Assembly (NCBI GenBank): GCA_037039925.1
Contig: JAXRKP010000591.1
Coordinates: 189,501-253,500 of the forward strand
Length of the DNA stretch: 64,000 bases
DNA from: Doris montereyensis
Taxonomy: Eukaryota; Mollusca; Gastropoda; Nudibranchia; Dorididae
Reading direction: 5' to 3'
Under the pieces are notes generated by a model. It was not told the origin of the DNA, searched no databases, and saw only the letters and a list, made by a program, of their open reading frames with translations. The translations under genes were made by a program, and so were the position numbers. Position 1 is the stretch's first letter. The number at the start of each line of letters is the position of its first letter. This document shows positions 30,883 through 44,099 of the stretch, piece after piece.

Positions 30883-33860
30883 AATGCTTGTAACCCATTT
30901 GCACCTGGGTCGAGTGGGGAAATGTGTATGCTTGTAACCCATTTGCACCTGGTTTTTAAATGGGGAAATGTGTATGCTTCTAACCCATTTGCACCTGGGT
31001 TGGGTTAACCCATTTGCACCTGGGTCGAATAGAGAAATGTGTATGCTTGTAACCCATATGCACCTGGTTCGAATAGAGAAATGTGTATGCTTGTAACCTA
31101 TTTGCACATGGGTCGTAAAATGGGGGAAATGCATGTGCTTGTAACCCATTTGCACCTGGGTCGAATGGGGGAAATGCATATGCTTGGAAACCCATTTGCA
31201 CCTGGGTCGAATGAGGGAAATGTGTGTTGTGTCTTATTTGCACCTGGGTTGAATGGGGGAAATGCGTGTTGAGTGTCTTATTTGCACCTGGGTTGAATGG
31301 GAAATGCGTGTTGAGTGTCTTATTTGCACCTGGGTTGAATGGGGGAAATGCGTGTTGAGTGTCTTATTTGCACCTGGGTTGAATGGGGGAAATGCGTGTT
31401 GAGTGTCTTGATTTGCACCTGGGTTGAATGGAAATGCGTGTTAAGTGTCTTATTTGCACCTGGGTTGAATGGGGGAAATGCACTTGTTGAGTGTCTTATT
31501 TACGCCTGGGTCGAATGGGGAAAGTAAATTTGCTTGGGTCAATGGGAGAAATGTGTGCTGGTAACCCATTTGCACTTGGATCAAATAGGAGAAATGTGCA
31601 TGCTTGTAACCCATTTGCACTTGGGTCAAATGGGAGAAATGTGTATGCTTGTAACCCATTTGCACTTGGGTGAATGGGAGAAATACGTGTGCTGGTAACC
31701 CATTTGCACTTGGGTCAATTGGGAGAAATGTGCATGCTTGTAACCCATTTGCACTTGGGTAGAATGGGAGAAAATGTGTATGCTTGTAACCCATTTGCAC
31801 TTGGGTCGAATGGGAGAAATACGTGTGCTGGTAACCCATTTGCACTTGGGTCGTCAATGGGAGAATTACGTGTGCTGGTAACCCATTTGCACTTGGGTCG
31901 AATGGGAGAAATACGTGTGCTTGTAATCCATTTGCACTTGGGTCGAATGGGAGAAATCGTGTGCTGGTAATCCATTTGTACTTGGGTCGAATGGGAGAAA
32001 TACGTGTGCTTGTAACCCATTTGCACTTGGGTCAAATGGGAGAAATACGTGTGCTTGTAACCCATTTGCACTTGGGTCGAATGGGAGAAATACGTGTGCT
32101 TGTAACCCATTTGCACTTGGGTCGAATGGGAGAAATACGTGTGCTTGTAATCCATTTGCACTTGGGTCGAATGGGAGAAATGTGTGTGCTTGTAACCCAT
32201 TTGCACTTGGGTCGAATAGGAGAAATACGTGTGCTTGTAACCCATTTGCAATTGGGGTGGGAAATACGTGTGTAACCAGGAAAATTTGCACTTGGGTCGA
32301 ATGGGGAGTTAAAATACGTGTGCTTGTAACCCATTTGCACCTGGGTCGAATGGGGGAAATGCCTGTGCTTGTAACCCATTTGCATCTGGGTCGAATGGGG
32401 GAAATACGTGTGCTTGTAACCCATTTGCACCTGGGTCGAATGGGGGAAATACGTGTGCTTGTAACCCATTTGCACCTGTGTCAAATGGGGGAAATGCGTG
32501 TGGTTGTAAACCATTTGCATCTGGGTCGAATGGGGGAAATACATGTGCTTGTAAATTATTTGCACCTGGGTTGAATGGGGAAATACGTGTGCTTGTAACC
32601 CATTTGCACCTGGGTCGAATGGGAAAATGCGTGTGCTTGTAAAACATTTGCACCTGGGTCGAATGGGGGAAATGCGTGTGCTTGTAACCCATTTGCACCT
32701 GGGTTGAATGGGAAATACGTGTGCTTGTAACCCATTTGCACCTGTGTGAATCGGGAAATGCGTGTGCTTGTAACCCATTTGCACCTGTCAAATCAAATGC
32801 GTGGGGAAATGGGCAAATAGGGACCTGTGTGCTTGTAATACGTGTCCATTGCACCTGGGTCAAATAGGAAATGCGTGTGCTTGTAACCCATGCACCTGTG
32901 TCAAATGGGGAAATGCGTGTGCTTGTAACCCATTGCACCTGGGTCAAATGAGGGAAATGCGTGTGCTTGCAACCCATATGCACCTGGGTCGAATGGGGAA
33001 ATGTGTGTGCTTGTAACTCATTTGCACCTGTCGAATAGGGAAATGCGTGTGCTTGTAACCCATTTGCACCTGTGTCGAATAGGGAAATGCGTGTGCTTGT
33101 AACTCATTTGCACCTGTGTCAAATGGGGGAAATGCGTGTGCTTGTAACCCATTTGCACCTGTGTCAAATGGGGAAATGCGTGTGCTTGTAACTCATTTGC
33201 ACCTGTGTCGAATGGGGAAATCCGTGTGCTTGTAACTCATTTGCACCTGTGTCGAATGGGGGAAATGCGTGGTTGTAACTCATTTGCACCTGTGTCGAAT
33301 GGGAAATGCGTGTGCTTGTAACTCATTTGCACCTGTGTCGAATGGGGAAATGCATGTGCTTGTAACTCATTTGCACCTGGATGGAATGGGGGAAATGCGT
33401 GTGCTTGTAACTCATTTGCACCTGGATCGAATGGGGAAATACATGTGCTTGTAACTCATTTGCACCTGGATGGAAGGGGGAAAATGCATGTGGTTGTAAC
33501 TCATTTGCACCTGTGATCGAAGGGGGAAATACGTGTGCTTGTAACTCATTTGCACCTGGATGGAAGGGGAGAAATACGTCTGCTTGTAACTCATTTGCAC
33601 CTGGATGGAAGGGGAAAAATACGTGTGCTTGTACCTCATTTGCACCTGGATGGACGTGTGCTTGTAACTCATTTGCACCTGGATGGAAGGGAAAAATACG
33701 TGTGCTTGTACCTCATTTGCACCTGGATGGAAGGGGAGAAATACGTGTGCTTGTAACCCTTATGCACCAGAGTTGAGTGGATAAATGCGTGTGCTTGTAA
33801 CCCTTTGCACCTGGCTTGAATGGGGGAACCTGGCTTGAATGGGGGAATGCATGTGCTTGT
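30883..33860. repeat. About 45-bp minisatellite derived from SINE family A
   Basis: The unit is GCTTGTAACCCATTTGCACC, TGGGTCGAATGGGGGAAAT, then GCGTGT. At its right edge the last unit runs straight into the body of SINE A (AAATGCGTGCTAAGTGTCTT, then CCCAAGGAACACAATGTC). The unit is thus a piece of the SINE 3' body expanded in tandem. Variant types form blocks: GAATGGGAGAAATACGTG from 31.6 to 32.3 kb, TGTGTCGAATGGGG near 33.1 kb, TGGATGGAAGGGGA near 33.5 kb. Long frames on both strands here are repeat artefacts. Confidence 0.93.
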
Positions 33861-33975
33861 AACCCATTTGCACCTGGGTTGAGTGGAGGAAATGCGTGCT
33901 AAGTGTCTTTCCCAAGGAACACAATGTCGGGCCTACCTCATGTCAGGCAGCCTAACCACTCGGCCACATCAACAA
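33861..33975 (-). mobile_element. SINE family A, head and body at the end of the minisatellite
   Basis: The minus strand carries the A-box head GATGTGGCCGAGTGGTTAGG, then TGTGTTCCTTGGGAAAGACA. The B-box region seen in other copies is missing between them. The SINE merges into the 45-bp minisatellite. Confidence 0.75.
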
Positions 33976-34093
33976 AATATGCATCTTTTTATAAGAGTTA
34001 TAAAGTTAGCGAGAGCTTCAGAGAAACATGGTCTTTCCCTTTCCTGTGTTAGTGTCAAGTTTGGCTGTCCAGTAAATGACAGCACTAATTTAC

Positions 34094-34254
34094 CTGCAAA
34101 ACGTATGAAGGCATTCTCGCAACACGATTCCTTCCCTTGGTTCTATGTGATCAAAACATATCGGGCAACAGAAAGTTTCCGTATTTTCAACAAGATCCAT
34201 CTTGTCAGCTTGAATCCAATGGTCAAAATTCGTCTGAATGTCTAGCTCCTCTCG
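34094..34254 (-). CDS. RBCK1: RBCK1 exon (copy 1): RING1 domain, cysteines intact
   Basis: Encodes NFDHWIQADKMDLVENTETF and then CCPICFDHIEPREGIVLREC and LHTFC. This is the RING1 of HOIL-1, with the CxxC pair, the VLRECLHTFC block and the E2-contacting residues. The acceptor is CTATGTAG|CGAG (starts 34254) and the donor TTTTGCAG|GTAAAT (ends 34094, phase 2). The 5' edge has two extra bases compared with copy 2 (CGAGAGGAGCTAG versus CGAGAAGCTAG). As a result the exon is 161 nt where 159 is expected from the phases of the NZF exon and connector exon. The domain itself reads cleanly. Confidence 0.92.
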
Positions 34255-34429
34255 CTACATAGTAAAAACAAGAAAGTAGTAAGAGAAAATGAAAACAAAA
34301 TAATCGATATAAAGACTTTCTTATCAATCTCATCCATCAACAACCTCATACATTACTTTTTCTTCTTTGTGAGCATTCATCCTCCTGGCCTCAACGCAAA
34401 GATATTAGTAATACCAGCCCATAACCAAC

Positions 34430-37115
34430 TGTGTTAGAGTAGCCTGTCCTCCTCTGCATATGTTGGTGTAGCCTGCCCTTAACCTATTATGTTGGTGTAG
34501 CCTGCCCCTTAACCTATTATGTTGGTGTAGCCTTCCCTTAACCTATTATGTTGGTGTAGCCTTCCCTTAACCTATTATGTTGGTGTAGCCTGCCCTTAAC
34601 CTATTATGTTGGTGTAGCCTTCCCTTAACCTATTATGTTGGTGTAGCCTTCCTTAACCTATTATGTTGGTGTAGCCTTCCCTTAACCTATTATGTTGGTG
34701 TAGCCTTCCCTTAACCTATTATGTTGGTGTAGCATTCCCTTAACCTATTATGTTGGTGTAGCCTTCCCTTAACCTATTATGTTGGTGTAGCCTTCCTTTA
34801 ACCCAATACGTTGGTGTAGCCTTCCCTTAACCCGATATGTTGGTGTAGCCTTCCCTTAACCTAATATGTTGGTGTAGCCTTCCCTTAACCTATTATGTTG
34901 GTGTAGCCTTCCCTTAACCCAATATGTTGGTGTAGCCTTCCCTTAACTCAATATGTTGGTGTAGCCTTCCCTTAACTCAATATGTTGGTGTAGCCCTCCT
35001 TAACCCAATACGTTGGTGTAGCCTTCCCTTAACCCGATATGTTGGTGTAGCCTTCCCTTAACCCGATATGTTGGTGTAGCATTCCCTTAACTCAATATGT
35101 TGGTGTAGCATTCCCTTAACACAATATGTTGGTGTAGCATTCCCTTAACCAAATATGTTGGTGTAGCATTCCCTTAACAAATATGTTGGTGTAGCATTCC
35201 CTTAACACAAATATGTTGGTGTAGCATTCCCTTAACACAATATGTTGGTGTAGCATTCCCTTAACACAATATGTTGGTGTAGCATTCCCTTAACACAATA
35301 TGTTGGTGTAGCCTTCCCTCAACCCAATATGTTGGCGTAGCCTGCCCTTAACTAACTGCGCTAGAGTAGCCTGTCCTCTTCTCCTTATGTTGGTGTAGCC
35401 TGCCCTTAACTAACTGCGCTAGAGTAGCCGGTCTTCTCCATATGTTGGTGTAGCCTGCCCTTAACCAATTGTGTTAGAGTAGCCTGTCCTCTTCTTCTCC
35501 ATATGTTAGTGTAGCCTGCCCTTAACCGAACTATGTTAGAGTAGCCTGTCCTCTTCTCCATAAGTTGGTGTAGCCTGCCCTTAACTAACTGTGTTAGAGT
35601 AGCCTGTCCTCTTCTTCTCCATATGTTAGTGTAGCCTGCCCTTAACCAACTGTTTTAGCAGTAGCCTGTCCTTCTCTCTATATGTTAGTGTAGCCTGCCC
35701 TTAACCAACTGTGTTAGAGTAGCCTGTCCTCTTCTCCATATGTTGGTGTAGCCTGCCATAACCAACTGTGTTAGATAAGCCTGGCCTCTTCTCGATATGT
35801 TGGTGTAGCCTGCCCTTAACCCAATATGTTAGTGTAGCCTGCCTCTAACCAACTGTGTTAGTGTTAGAGTAGCCTTCCTCTTCTTCATATGTTGGTGTAG
35901 ACCTGCCCTTAACCCAATGAGTTGGTGTAGCCTGCCGTTAACCCAATAAGTTGGTGTAGCCTGCCATAACACCCCTCTTAACCTAATATGTTGGTGCCTG
36001 CCCTTAACCTAATATGTTGGTGTAGTCTGCCATATGTTGGTGTAGCCTGCTATAACAATATGTTGGTGTAGTCTTCCCTTAACCCAATATATTTCTGTAG
36101 CCTGCCCTTAACCCAATATGTTGGTGTAGCCTTCCCCTTAATATGTTGGTGTACCTGTATAAGCAATAAGTTGATGTATCACCCTTAACATGTTGGTGCT
36201 AGCCTTCCCTTAACCCAATATGTTGGTGTAGCCTTCCCTTAACCCAATATGTTTCTGTAGCCTGCCCTCAACCCAATATGTTGGTGTAGCCTTCCCTTTA
36301 ACCCAATATATTGGTGTGGCACCCTCAAACCAATATGTTGGTGTAGCCCCGTTAATCCAACATGTTGGTGTAGCCTCCCTCAATCCAATATGTTGGTGTA
36401 GCCTGCCCTCAACCCAATATTAGCCTTAACCCAATATGTTTTCCACAACCCAATATGTTGGTGTAGCCTTCCCCTTAACCCAATATGTTTCTGTCCTCAA
36501 CCCAATATGTTGGTGTGGCCTTCCTTTAACCCAATATATTGGTGTAGCCTGCTCCAACCCATAACCCAATATGTTGGTGTAGCCTTCCTTTAACCCAATA
36601 TGTTGGTGTACCTGCCCTTAACTTAATAAGTTGGTGTAGCCTTCCCTTAACATGTTGGTGTAGCCTGCCCTCAATCCAGTATGTTGGTGTATCCTTCCCT
36701 TAACCCAATATGTTGGTGTAGCCTGCCCTCAACCCAATATGTTGGTGTAGCCTTCCCACAACCCAATATGTTGGTGTGCCTGGTAGCCTTCCTTAACCCA
36801 ATATGTTGGTGTAGCCTTCCCTCAACCCAATATGTTGGTGTAGCCTGCCCTCAATCCAATATGTTGGTGTAGCCAAATCCTTCAATCAATATGTTGGTGT
36901 AGCCTTTTCAATCCAATATGTTGGTGTAGCCTGCCCTCAACTAATAAAATGGAGAAAGCCTCTCCCACAACCCAATATGTTGGTGTAGCCTTCCCTTAAC
37001 CCAATATGTTGGTGTAGCCTTCCCTTAACCCAATATGTTGGTGTAGCCTTCCCCCTCAACCCAATATGTTGGTGTAGCCCTTCCCTCAACCCAATATGTT
37101 GGTGTAGCTTTCAAA
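34430..37115. repeat. 28-bp minisatellite in an RBCK1 intron (copy 1)
   Basis: The unit is CTTAACCCAATATGTTGGTG followed by TAGCCTTCC. Sub-blocks differ: CTATTATG at 34.5-34.8 kb, CACAATATG near 35.2 kb, and a longer compound unit with AACTGTGTTAGAGTAGCCTG near 35.4-35.9 kb. The array becomes irregular (broken and overlapping units) from about 35.9 kb onward. The paired array in copy 2 is at 51100-52790. Confidence 0.92.
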
Positions 37116-37319
37116 TCCTTTATTACTCAATTCTTTGATTTTATGTTTTTACTAAAATATCACGAGTAACCAAGATGAGACTAATAAAATGGAGAAAATA
37201 ATAAAATTAAAATGTCAAGGTTATCGTGAAACAATGGTCATATTGAACATAAGTATATTCTTTATGAGATTCTTAATTAAATATTAATATTAACCACAAT
37301 TCTTAATTATGTACCAATG

Positions 37320-40300
37320 ACAAACTAATGTGCCAATGACAAACTATGACAAACTACCACTGTGCCATATGTGCCAATGACAAACTACCACAATGTGCCA
37401 TATGTGCCAATGACAAACTACCACATGACAAACTACCACACTGTGCCATATGTGTCACATGACAAACTACCACAATGTGCCATATGTGCCAATGACAAAC
37501 TACCACAATGTGCCATATGACAAACTACCACTGTGCCCTATGTGTACCAATGACAAACTACCACACTGTGCCATATGTGCCAATGACAAATCACACTGTG
37601 CCATATGTGTCAATGACAAACTACCCACATGACAAACTACCACACTGACAAACTACCACACTGTGTCGTATGTGTCAATGACAAACTACCACAATGTGCC
37701 ATATGTGCCAATGACAAACTACCACAATGTGCCATATGTGTCAATGACAAACTACCACATATGTGCCATATGTCAATGACAAACTACCACACTGTGCCAT
37801 ATGTGTCAATGACAAACTACCACAATGTGCCATATGTGTCAATGACAAACTACCACAATGTGCCATGACAAACTACTACACAATGTGCCAATGCCAATGA
37901 CAAACTACCACAATGTGCCATATGTGCCCATGACAAACTACCACAATGTGCCATATGTGCCAATGACAAACTACCACACTGTGTCGTATGTGCCAATAAA
38001 TGTGCCCTTCACCGACAAACTGTGTCGTATGTGCCAATGACAAACTACCACACTGTGTCGTATGTGCCAATGACAAACTACCACACTGTCCCAATGCCGC
38101 CAGTGTCCCAATGACAAACTACCACACTGTGCCGTATGTGTCAATGACAAACTACCACACTGTGCCGTATGTGCCAATGACAAACTACCACACTGTGACA
38201 AACTACCACAATATGTGCCAATGACAAACTACCACACTGTGCCACAATGTGCCCTATGTCCCAATGACAAACTACCACACTGTGTAATGACAAACTATGT
38301 CATATGTGCCAATGACAAACTACCACACTGTGTTGTATGTGCCAATGACAAACTACCACACTGTGTTGTATGTGCCAATGACAAACTACCACACTGTGTC
38401 ATATGTGTCAATGACAAACTACCACACTGTGTCATATGTGCCAATGACAAACTACCACACTGTGTCGTATGTGCCAATGACAAACACTGTGCCGACAAAC
38501 TATGCCATATGTGCATCAATGACAAACTACCACACTGTGCCGTATGTGCCAATGACAAACTACCACAATGTAAGTATGTGCCAATGACAAACTAACACAC
38601 TGTGTCAATGACAAACTACCACAATGTGCCATGTGTCAATGACAAAACCACACTGTGCCACTCAATGTTGCCATATGTGTCAATGACAAACTAACACACT
38701 GTGCCATATGTGCCAATGACAAACTACCACACTGTGTTGTATGTGTCAATGACAAACTACCACACTGTACCATATGTGCCAATGACAAACTACCACACTG
38801 TGCCGTATGTGCAATGACAAACTACCACACTGTGCCATATGTGCCAATGACAAACTACCACACTGTGCCCTATGTCCCAATGACGAAAGCAAACTACCAC
38901 ACACCAGCCGTGCCAATGACAAACTAGTGCCCCGGATGTGCCAATGACAAACTACCACAATGTGCCCGCCAATGACAAACTACCACTGTGCCATATGTGC
39001 CAATGACAAACTACCACACTGTGCCGTATGTGCCAATGACAAACTACCACAATGTGCCCTATGTGCCAATGACAAACTACCACACTGTGCCAAACTATGT
39101 GCCAATGACAAACTACCACAATGTGACAAACTACCACGTATGCCCTATGTCCCAATGACAACTATCACACTGTGCCCTATGTGCCAATGACAAACTACCA
39201 CAATGTGCCAATGACAAACTACCACAGTGTGCCCTATGTCCCAATGACAAACTACCGCACTGCCCTATGTCCCAATGACAAACTACCACACTGTGCCCTA
39301 TGTCCCAATGACAAACTACCACACTGTGCCATATGTCAATGACAAACTACCACAATGTGCCGTATGTGTAATGACAAACTATGACAAACTACACTGTGCC
39401 ATATGTGCCAATGACAAACTACCACAATGTGTCATATGTGTCTGACAACTACTAGATATGTGCCAATGACAAACACCACACTGTGCCGTATGTGTCAATG
39501 ACAAACTACCACACTGTGCCATATGTGTCAATGACAAACTACCACACTGGACCATATGCAAAGCAATGACAAACTACCACACACTGTGCCATGGATATGT
39601 CAATGACAAACTACCACAATGTGCCGTATGTGCCCATGATATCACGGGATAGTCAATGACAAACTACCACACTGTGCCGTATGCCTGCGAAAGCAATGAC
39701 AAACTACCACACTGTGAAATATGTGTAGAAAGCAATGACAAACTACCACACTGTGCCGTATGTGAAAGCAATGACAAACTACCACACTGTGCCATATGTG
39801 CCAATGACAAACTACCACACTGTGAAATATGTCAATGACAAACTACCACAGAAATGTACCTCAATGACAAACTACCACACTGTGAAATATGTAGAAAGCA
39901 ATGACAAACTACCACACTGTGCCGTATGTGTCAATGACAAACTACCACACTGTGCCATATGTGCAATGACAAACTACCACACTGTGCCATATGTAGAAAG
40001 CAATGACAAACTACCACACTATGCCATATGTGCCAATGACAAACTACCACACTGTGCCATATGTGCCAATGACAAACTACCACACCATATCTAGAAAGCA
40101 ATGACAAACTACCACACTGTGCCATATGTAGCCAATGACAAACTACCACACTGTGCCATATGTGAAAGCAATGACAAACTACCACACTGTGCCGTATGTG
40201 CCAATGACAAACTACCACACTGTGCCATATGTGCCAATGACAAATGTGCTGGCAAACCACACTGTGCCATATGTGCCAATGACAAATACCATAGTGGATG

Positions 40301-42450
40301 TGCCTCGACTCACTGTGTATTCAATGACAAACTACCACACTGTGCCGTACTCTAAGACAGAAACACTGTGTTGTATGGCCAAACACACTGTACTTCTTTG
40401 TTGTATGTGCCAATGACAAACTACCACACTGTTCGTTAAGCTAGAAATGTCAATGACAAACTACCACACTGTGTTGTATGTGCCAATGACAAACTACCAC
40501 ACTGTGCCGTATGTCAATGACAAACTACCACACTGTGCCTACGTGGAAAGCAATGACAAACTACCACACTGTACCGTGGAAAGCAATGACAAACTACCAC
40601 ACTGTGCCGTATGTGCTGGAAAGCAATGACAAACTACCACACTGTGCCGTGTCGTATGTGAAAGCAATGACAAACTACCACACTGTGTCGTATGTGCCTA
40701 GACAATGTGCCATGCCAATGACAAACTACCACAATGTGCCATATGTGCCAATGACAAACTACCACACTGTGCCGTATGTGCCAATGACAAACTACCACAC
40801 TGTGTGTGTATGAAAGCAATGACAAACTACCACACTGTGCCTATGTGCCAATGGACTGGCCTAGTCAATGACAAACTACCACAATGTGCCATATGTGCCA
40901 ATGACAAACTACCACACTGTGCCAGTGCCAATGACAAACTACCACACTGTGTCATATGTGGACCAGCTGTTGTAGCTAATGACAAACTACCACACTGTGC
41001 CGTATGTGCCAATGACAAACAGTTGCCATATGTGCCAATGACAAACTACCACAATGTGCCATATGTGAACAAAAACACTGTGGTATGTGCCAATGACAAA
41101 CTACCACACTGTGCCGTGTGTCTAATGACAAACTACACATCGTGTCCTATGTGCCAATGACAAAATAGCACTGTGTGCGATGTGCCAATGACAAACTACC
41201 ACACTGTGCCGTATGCCTGCCAATGACAAACACTGTGCCGTATGTGTCAATGACAAACTACCACACTGTTGTCTGACAAACACTGTGCCGTATGTGTCAA
41301 TGACAAACTACCACACTGTGCCGTGTGCCAATGACAAACACGTGGATAGCAATGTCAATGACAAACACTGTGCCGTATGTGTCAATGACAAACACTGGAT
41401 AGCAATGGCAAATACAAACACTGTGCCGTGTGCCAAGACAAACACTGTGCCGTAGCCAATGACAAACTACCACACTGTGCCGTATGTGCCATTACTACCA
41501 CACTGAAATGTGCCAATGACAAACTACCACACTGTGCCGTATGGATAGCAATGACAAACTACCACACTGTGCCGTATGGATAGCCATTGACAAACTACCA
41601 CAATGTGTCATATGTGCCTGACAAACTACCACACTGTTCGTATGTGCCAATGACAAACTACCACAATGTGTCGTATGTGCCAATGACAAACTACCACACT
41701 GTGCCGTATGTACTAGACAATGTGCCATATGTGCCAATGACAAACTACCACACTGTGCCATATGTGCTCAATGACAAACTAAGCACGTGGATAGCCATGA
41801 CAAAATACACTGTGCCTTTCCAATGACAAACTACCACACTGTGAAGCTAATGACAAACTACCACACTGGCCATATGTGTCAATGACAAACTATGTGGTTT
41901 CAATGACTGTGCCGTGTGCCTAGCAGTGGATAGTCAATGACAAACTACCACACTATGCCATGCCTAGAGGACGTGGATGGTAATGGCACACTGTGCCATA
42001 TGTGTCAAGGACGTGGATACCAATGGCAATGTACCATACAAAACTGTGCCATATGTGCCAATGACAAACTACCACACTGTGCCGTACAATAAATTAACAA
42101 AACATGATACCTTGACAAATGCCAATGTTGACAAACTACCTTGTGTGTGGACAAACTACCACACGCCATATTATTACCACTTTATGCGCCAATGACAAAC
42201 TACCACACAGTGCCGTATTTTGACAAACAATAGTATGTTCAATAATACCACAAAGGCATTGTCAATGACAACTACCACACTGTGCCATATGGTGACAATA
42301 ATTGTGTGCCAATTGACCTGTGCCGTATGTCAATGTCTAGGCGTATTGCCAATGACAAACTACCACCTGTGCCGTATGTGTCAATGACAACTACCCACTG
42401 TGCCATATGCGTCAATGACAACTAACCACACTGTGCCATATGTGTCATGC
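37320..42450. repeat. About 33-bp minisatellite, 5 kb, only in copy 1
   Basis: The unit is CAATGACAAACTACCACACT then GTGCCATATGTGC. It is regular from 37.4 to 40.2 kb. A variant with GAAAGCAATGACAAACTAC appears at 39.5-40.7 kb, and increasingly scrambled, truncated units occupy 40.3-42.4 kb. Open frames such as repeated MTNYHTVPYV come from the repeat and are not genes. Copy 2 has at most a few bases of it (AATGACAAACC near 53382). Confidence 0.93.
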
Positions 42451-42558
42451 TCGTATTTCTATGCGTTTGTGCATCATTTGCTCATAGGACACTCCTGTTT
42501 ATCTGAGGAACTTTCACTTCTTTGTTGTAATTTTTCTTAGAAAAAGGGTAGTAGTCAC

Positions 42559-42669
42559 CTCTGAGTCTTTTTTTCCAGCTCTTTGACTCTCTTGGCCTCT
42601 TCCTCGGTCAACTGGTAATCGTGGGTATCTGGTACGAGTCCGGCTGGGTGGCATATCTCACAGCCAGGT
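42559..42669 (-). CDS. RBCK1: RBCK1 exon (copy 1): second half of NZF zinc finger and helical linker
   Basis: The exon encodes (R)PGCEIC, then a stretch read either as HPAGLVPDTH or, one frame over, as STQPDSYQIPT, and then DYQLTEEEAKRVKELEKKTQ. PGCE-[IM]-C holds the last two zinc ligands of the NPL4-type zinc finger, which binds linear ubiquitin in HOIL-1. The family continues with a PxxYQxP motif, so the one-frame-over reading is likely the original. A one-base loss right after the last cysteine and a compensating change before DYQ would explain it. The acceptor is TTCCCACTAG|ACC (starts 42669), the donor CAGAG|GTGACT (ends 42559); the length is 111 nt, phase 2 out. The exon with the first zinc ligands (W-x-C-x-x-C-T) was not found. 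Confidence 0.85.
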
Positions 42670-42789
42670 CTAGTGGGAAGGTGAAAGGTGAGGGCATGAC
42701 CTTCACAGAACAAAAGGGGTACAAGACAATAACCACAGCACAATTTTTACTTACGAGGAGCTGCCAAGATATCTTAAACGATAAAGATA

Positions 42790-43010
42790 ACGATGGATTT
42801 ATGGCCTGGCATGAGAGCAGGCTCATAAACTCTACATCATTTATCCCCCTAACAGGCCATTTCATTCAAAGTCCTCAACTCTGGATGTACAGAATAAGTT
42901 TACATGTACTAACACTCTGACAAGATCTTTCTCTACCTATTGGGTACTCTACATAATCAAGTGATGAAAGCAGAGTGAAGTATCTTTCCTAGTACTCTGA
43001 AAAACCCACC
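42790..43010 (-). mobile_element. SINE family B copy next to the NZF exon
   Basis: Contains AACACTCTGACAAGATCTTT and GGCTCATAAACTCTACATCA in reverse orientation. Two related copies occur in copy 2 (about 52975-53105 and 53615-53800) beside the two NZF exon fragments. Confidence 0.65.
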
Positions 43011-43329
43011 TGGGCCAGCTATGGGTTTGAAGCAGTATTACTCCTACTGAATCATCTCAGTACCAAGATTTTGTTACAGTAATGATTTTGCCTTTGTTAA
43101 GCAATGATTTTGAGAAAGGCATTGTCAATGATAGTGATGGTGGCAATAATTGTGTGTTTGCCTTTGCATTACAGAAACAACGTATTCTATGCGTTTGTTG
43201 CTCCTTATTTGCTCACACAATCGTTTTCTGAGGCAGGTTTAGTCATGAGAGCGAGAAGGAAGCAGGGGGTGGGCGGGTGGGAGTAGATTTTGCCTGACTT
43301 GGTCATCACTAACAGCGATTGGATGATAA

Positions 43330-43965
43330 TCGGACTATTTTGCCTTTGCTCTTAACTATGCTCTTAATCATTCCTACTGAATCATCTCAGCTTTGTTACA
43401 GTAATGAACAATGATTTTGCCTTTGTTACAGCAATGATTTTGCCTTTGTTACAGCAATGATTCTGCCTTTGTTACAGCAATTTTGCCTTTGTTACAGCAA
43501 TGATTTTGCCTTTTTACAGCAATGATTTTGCCTTTGTTACAGCAATGATTTTGCCTTTGCTATGGCAATGATTTTGCCTTTGTTACAGCAATGATTTTGC
43601 CTTTGTTACAGCAATGATTTTGCCTTTGTTACAGCAATGATTTTGCCTTTGCTACGGCAATGATTTTGCCTTTTGCCTACGGCAATGATTTTGCCTTTGT
43701 TCTGGCAATGATTTTACCTTTGCTACGGCCAATGATTATGCCTTCGTTACAGCAATGATTTTGCCTTTGTTACGGCAATGATTTTGCATTCTTTACAGCA
43801 ATGATTTTGCCTGTGTTACAGCCATGATTTTGCCTTTGTTACAGCAATGATTTTGCCTTTGTTACAGCAATGATTTTGCCTTTGTTACAGCAATGATTAT
43901 GCCTTCGTTACAGCAATGATTTTACTTTTGATACGGCAATGATTTTGCCTTTATTCTGACAATGT
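43330..43965. repeat. 23-bp minisatellite (copy 1)
   Basis: The unit is TTTGCCTTTGTTACAGCAAT followed by GAT, with variants GCTACGGCAATG and GTTCTGGCAATG. A short matching array is in copy 2 at 54365-54735. On the plus strand every unit carries a pyrimidine run and TTACAG, resembling a splice acceptor, but RBCK1 runs on the other strand. Confidence 0.92.
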
Positions 43966-44099
43966 TTAGTTTGAAGGGAAACAGGTAATAATACATCAGC
44001 TCCAGGACAGTAAACTAATCTGTTGCACGTTGTACTCCCCAGTTGATACTGGTATCTATCTGCACTTTGGTCAATGGAAACGTATACCTTTCCAAAGGA

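Noticed and set aside
30643..33776. Open frames with VTHLHLGRMGEIRVL or CNPFALGSNG repeats, up to 250 codons
   Set aside because: The 45-bp unit is a multiple of three, so all frames stay open. They come from a SINE-derived minisatellite and not from a repeat protein.
37450..42195. Many long open frames such as repeated MTNYHTVPYV and HSVVVCHWHI on both strands
   Set aside because: They are translations of the 33-bp minisatellite in several frames. They have no start context, splice signals or domain, and break wherever the unit length changes.
37320..42450. CRISPR-like regularity (33-bp repeats)
   Set aside because: There are no distinct spacers: the whole period is repeat. No cas genes are present and the context is an animal intron.
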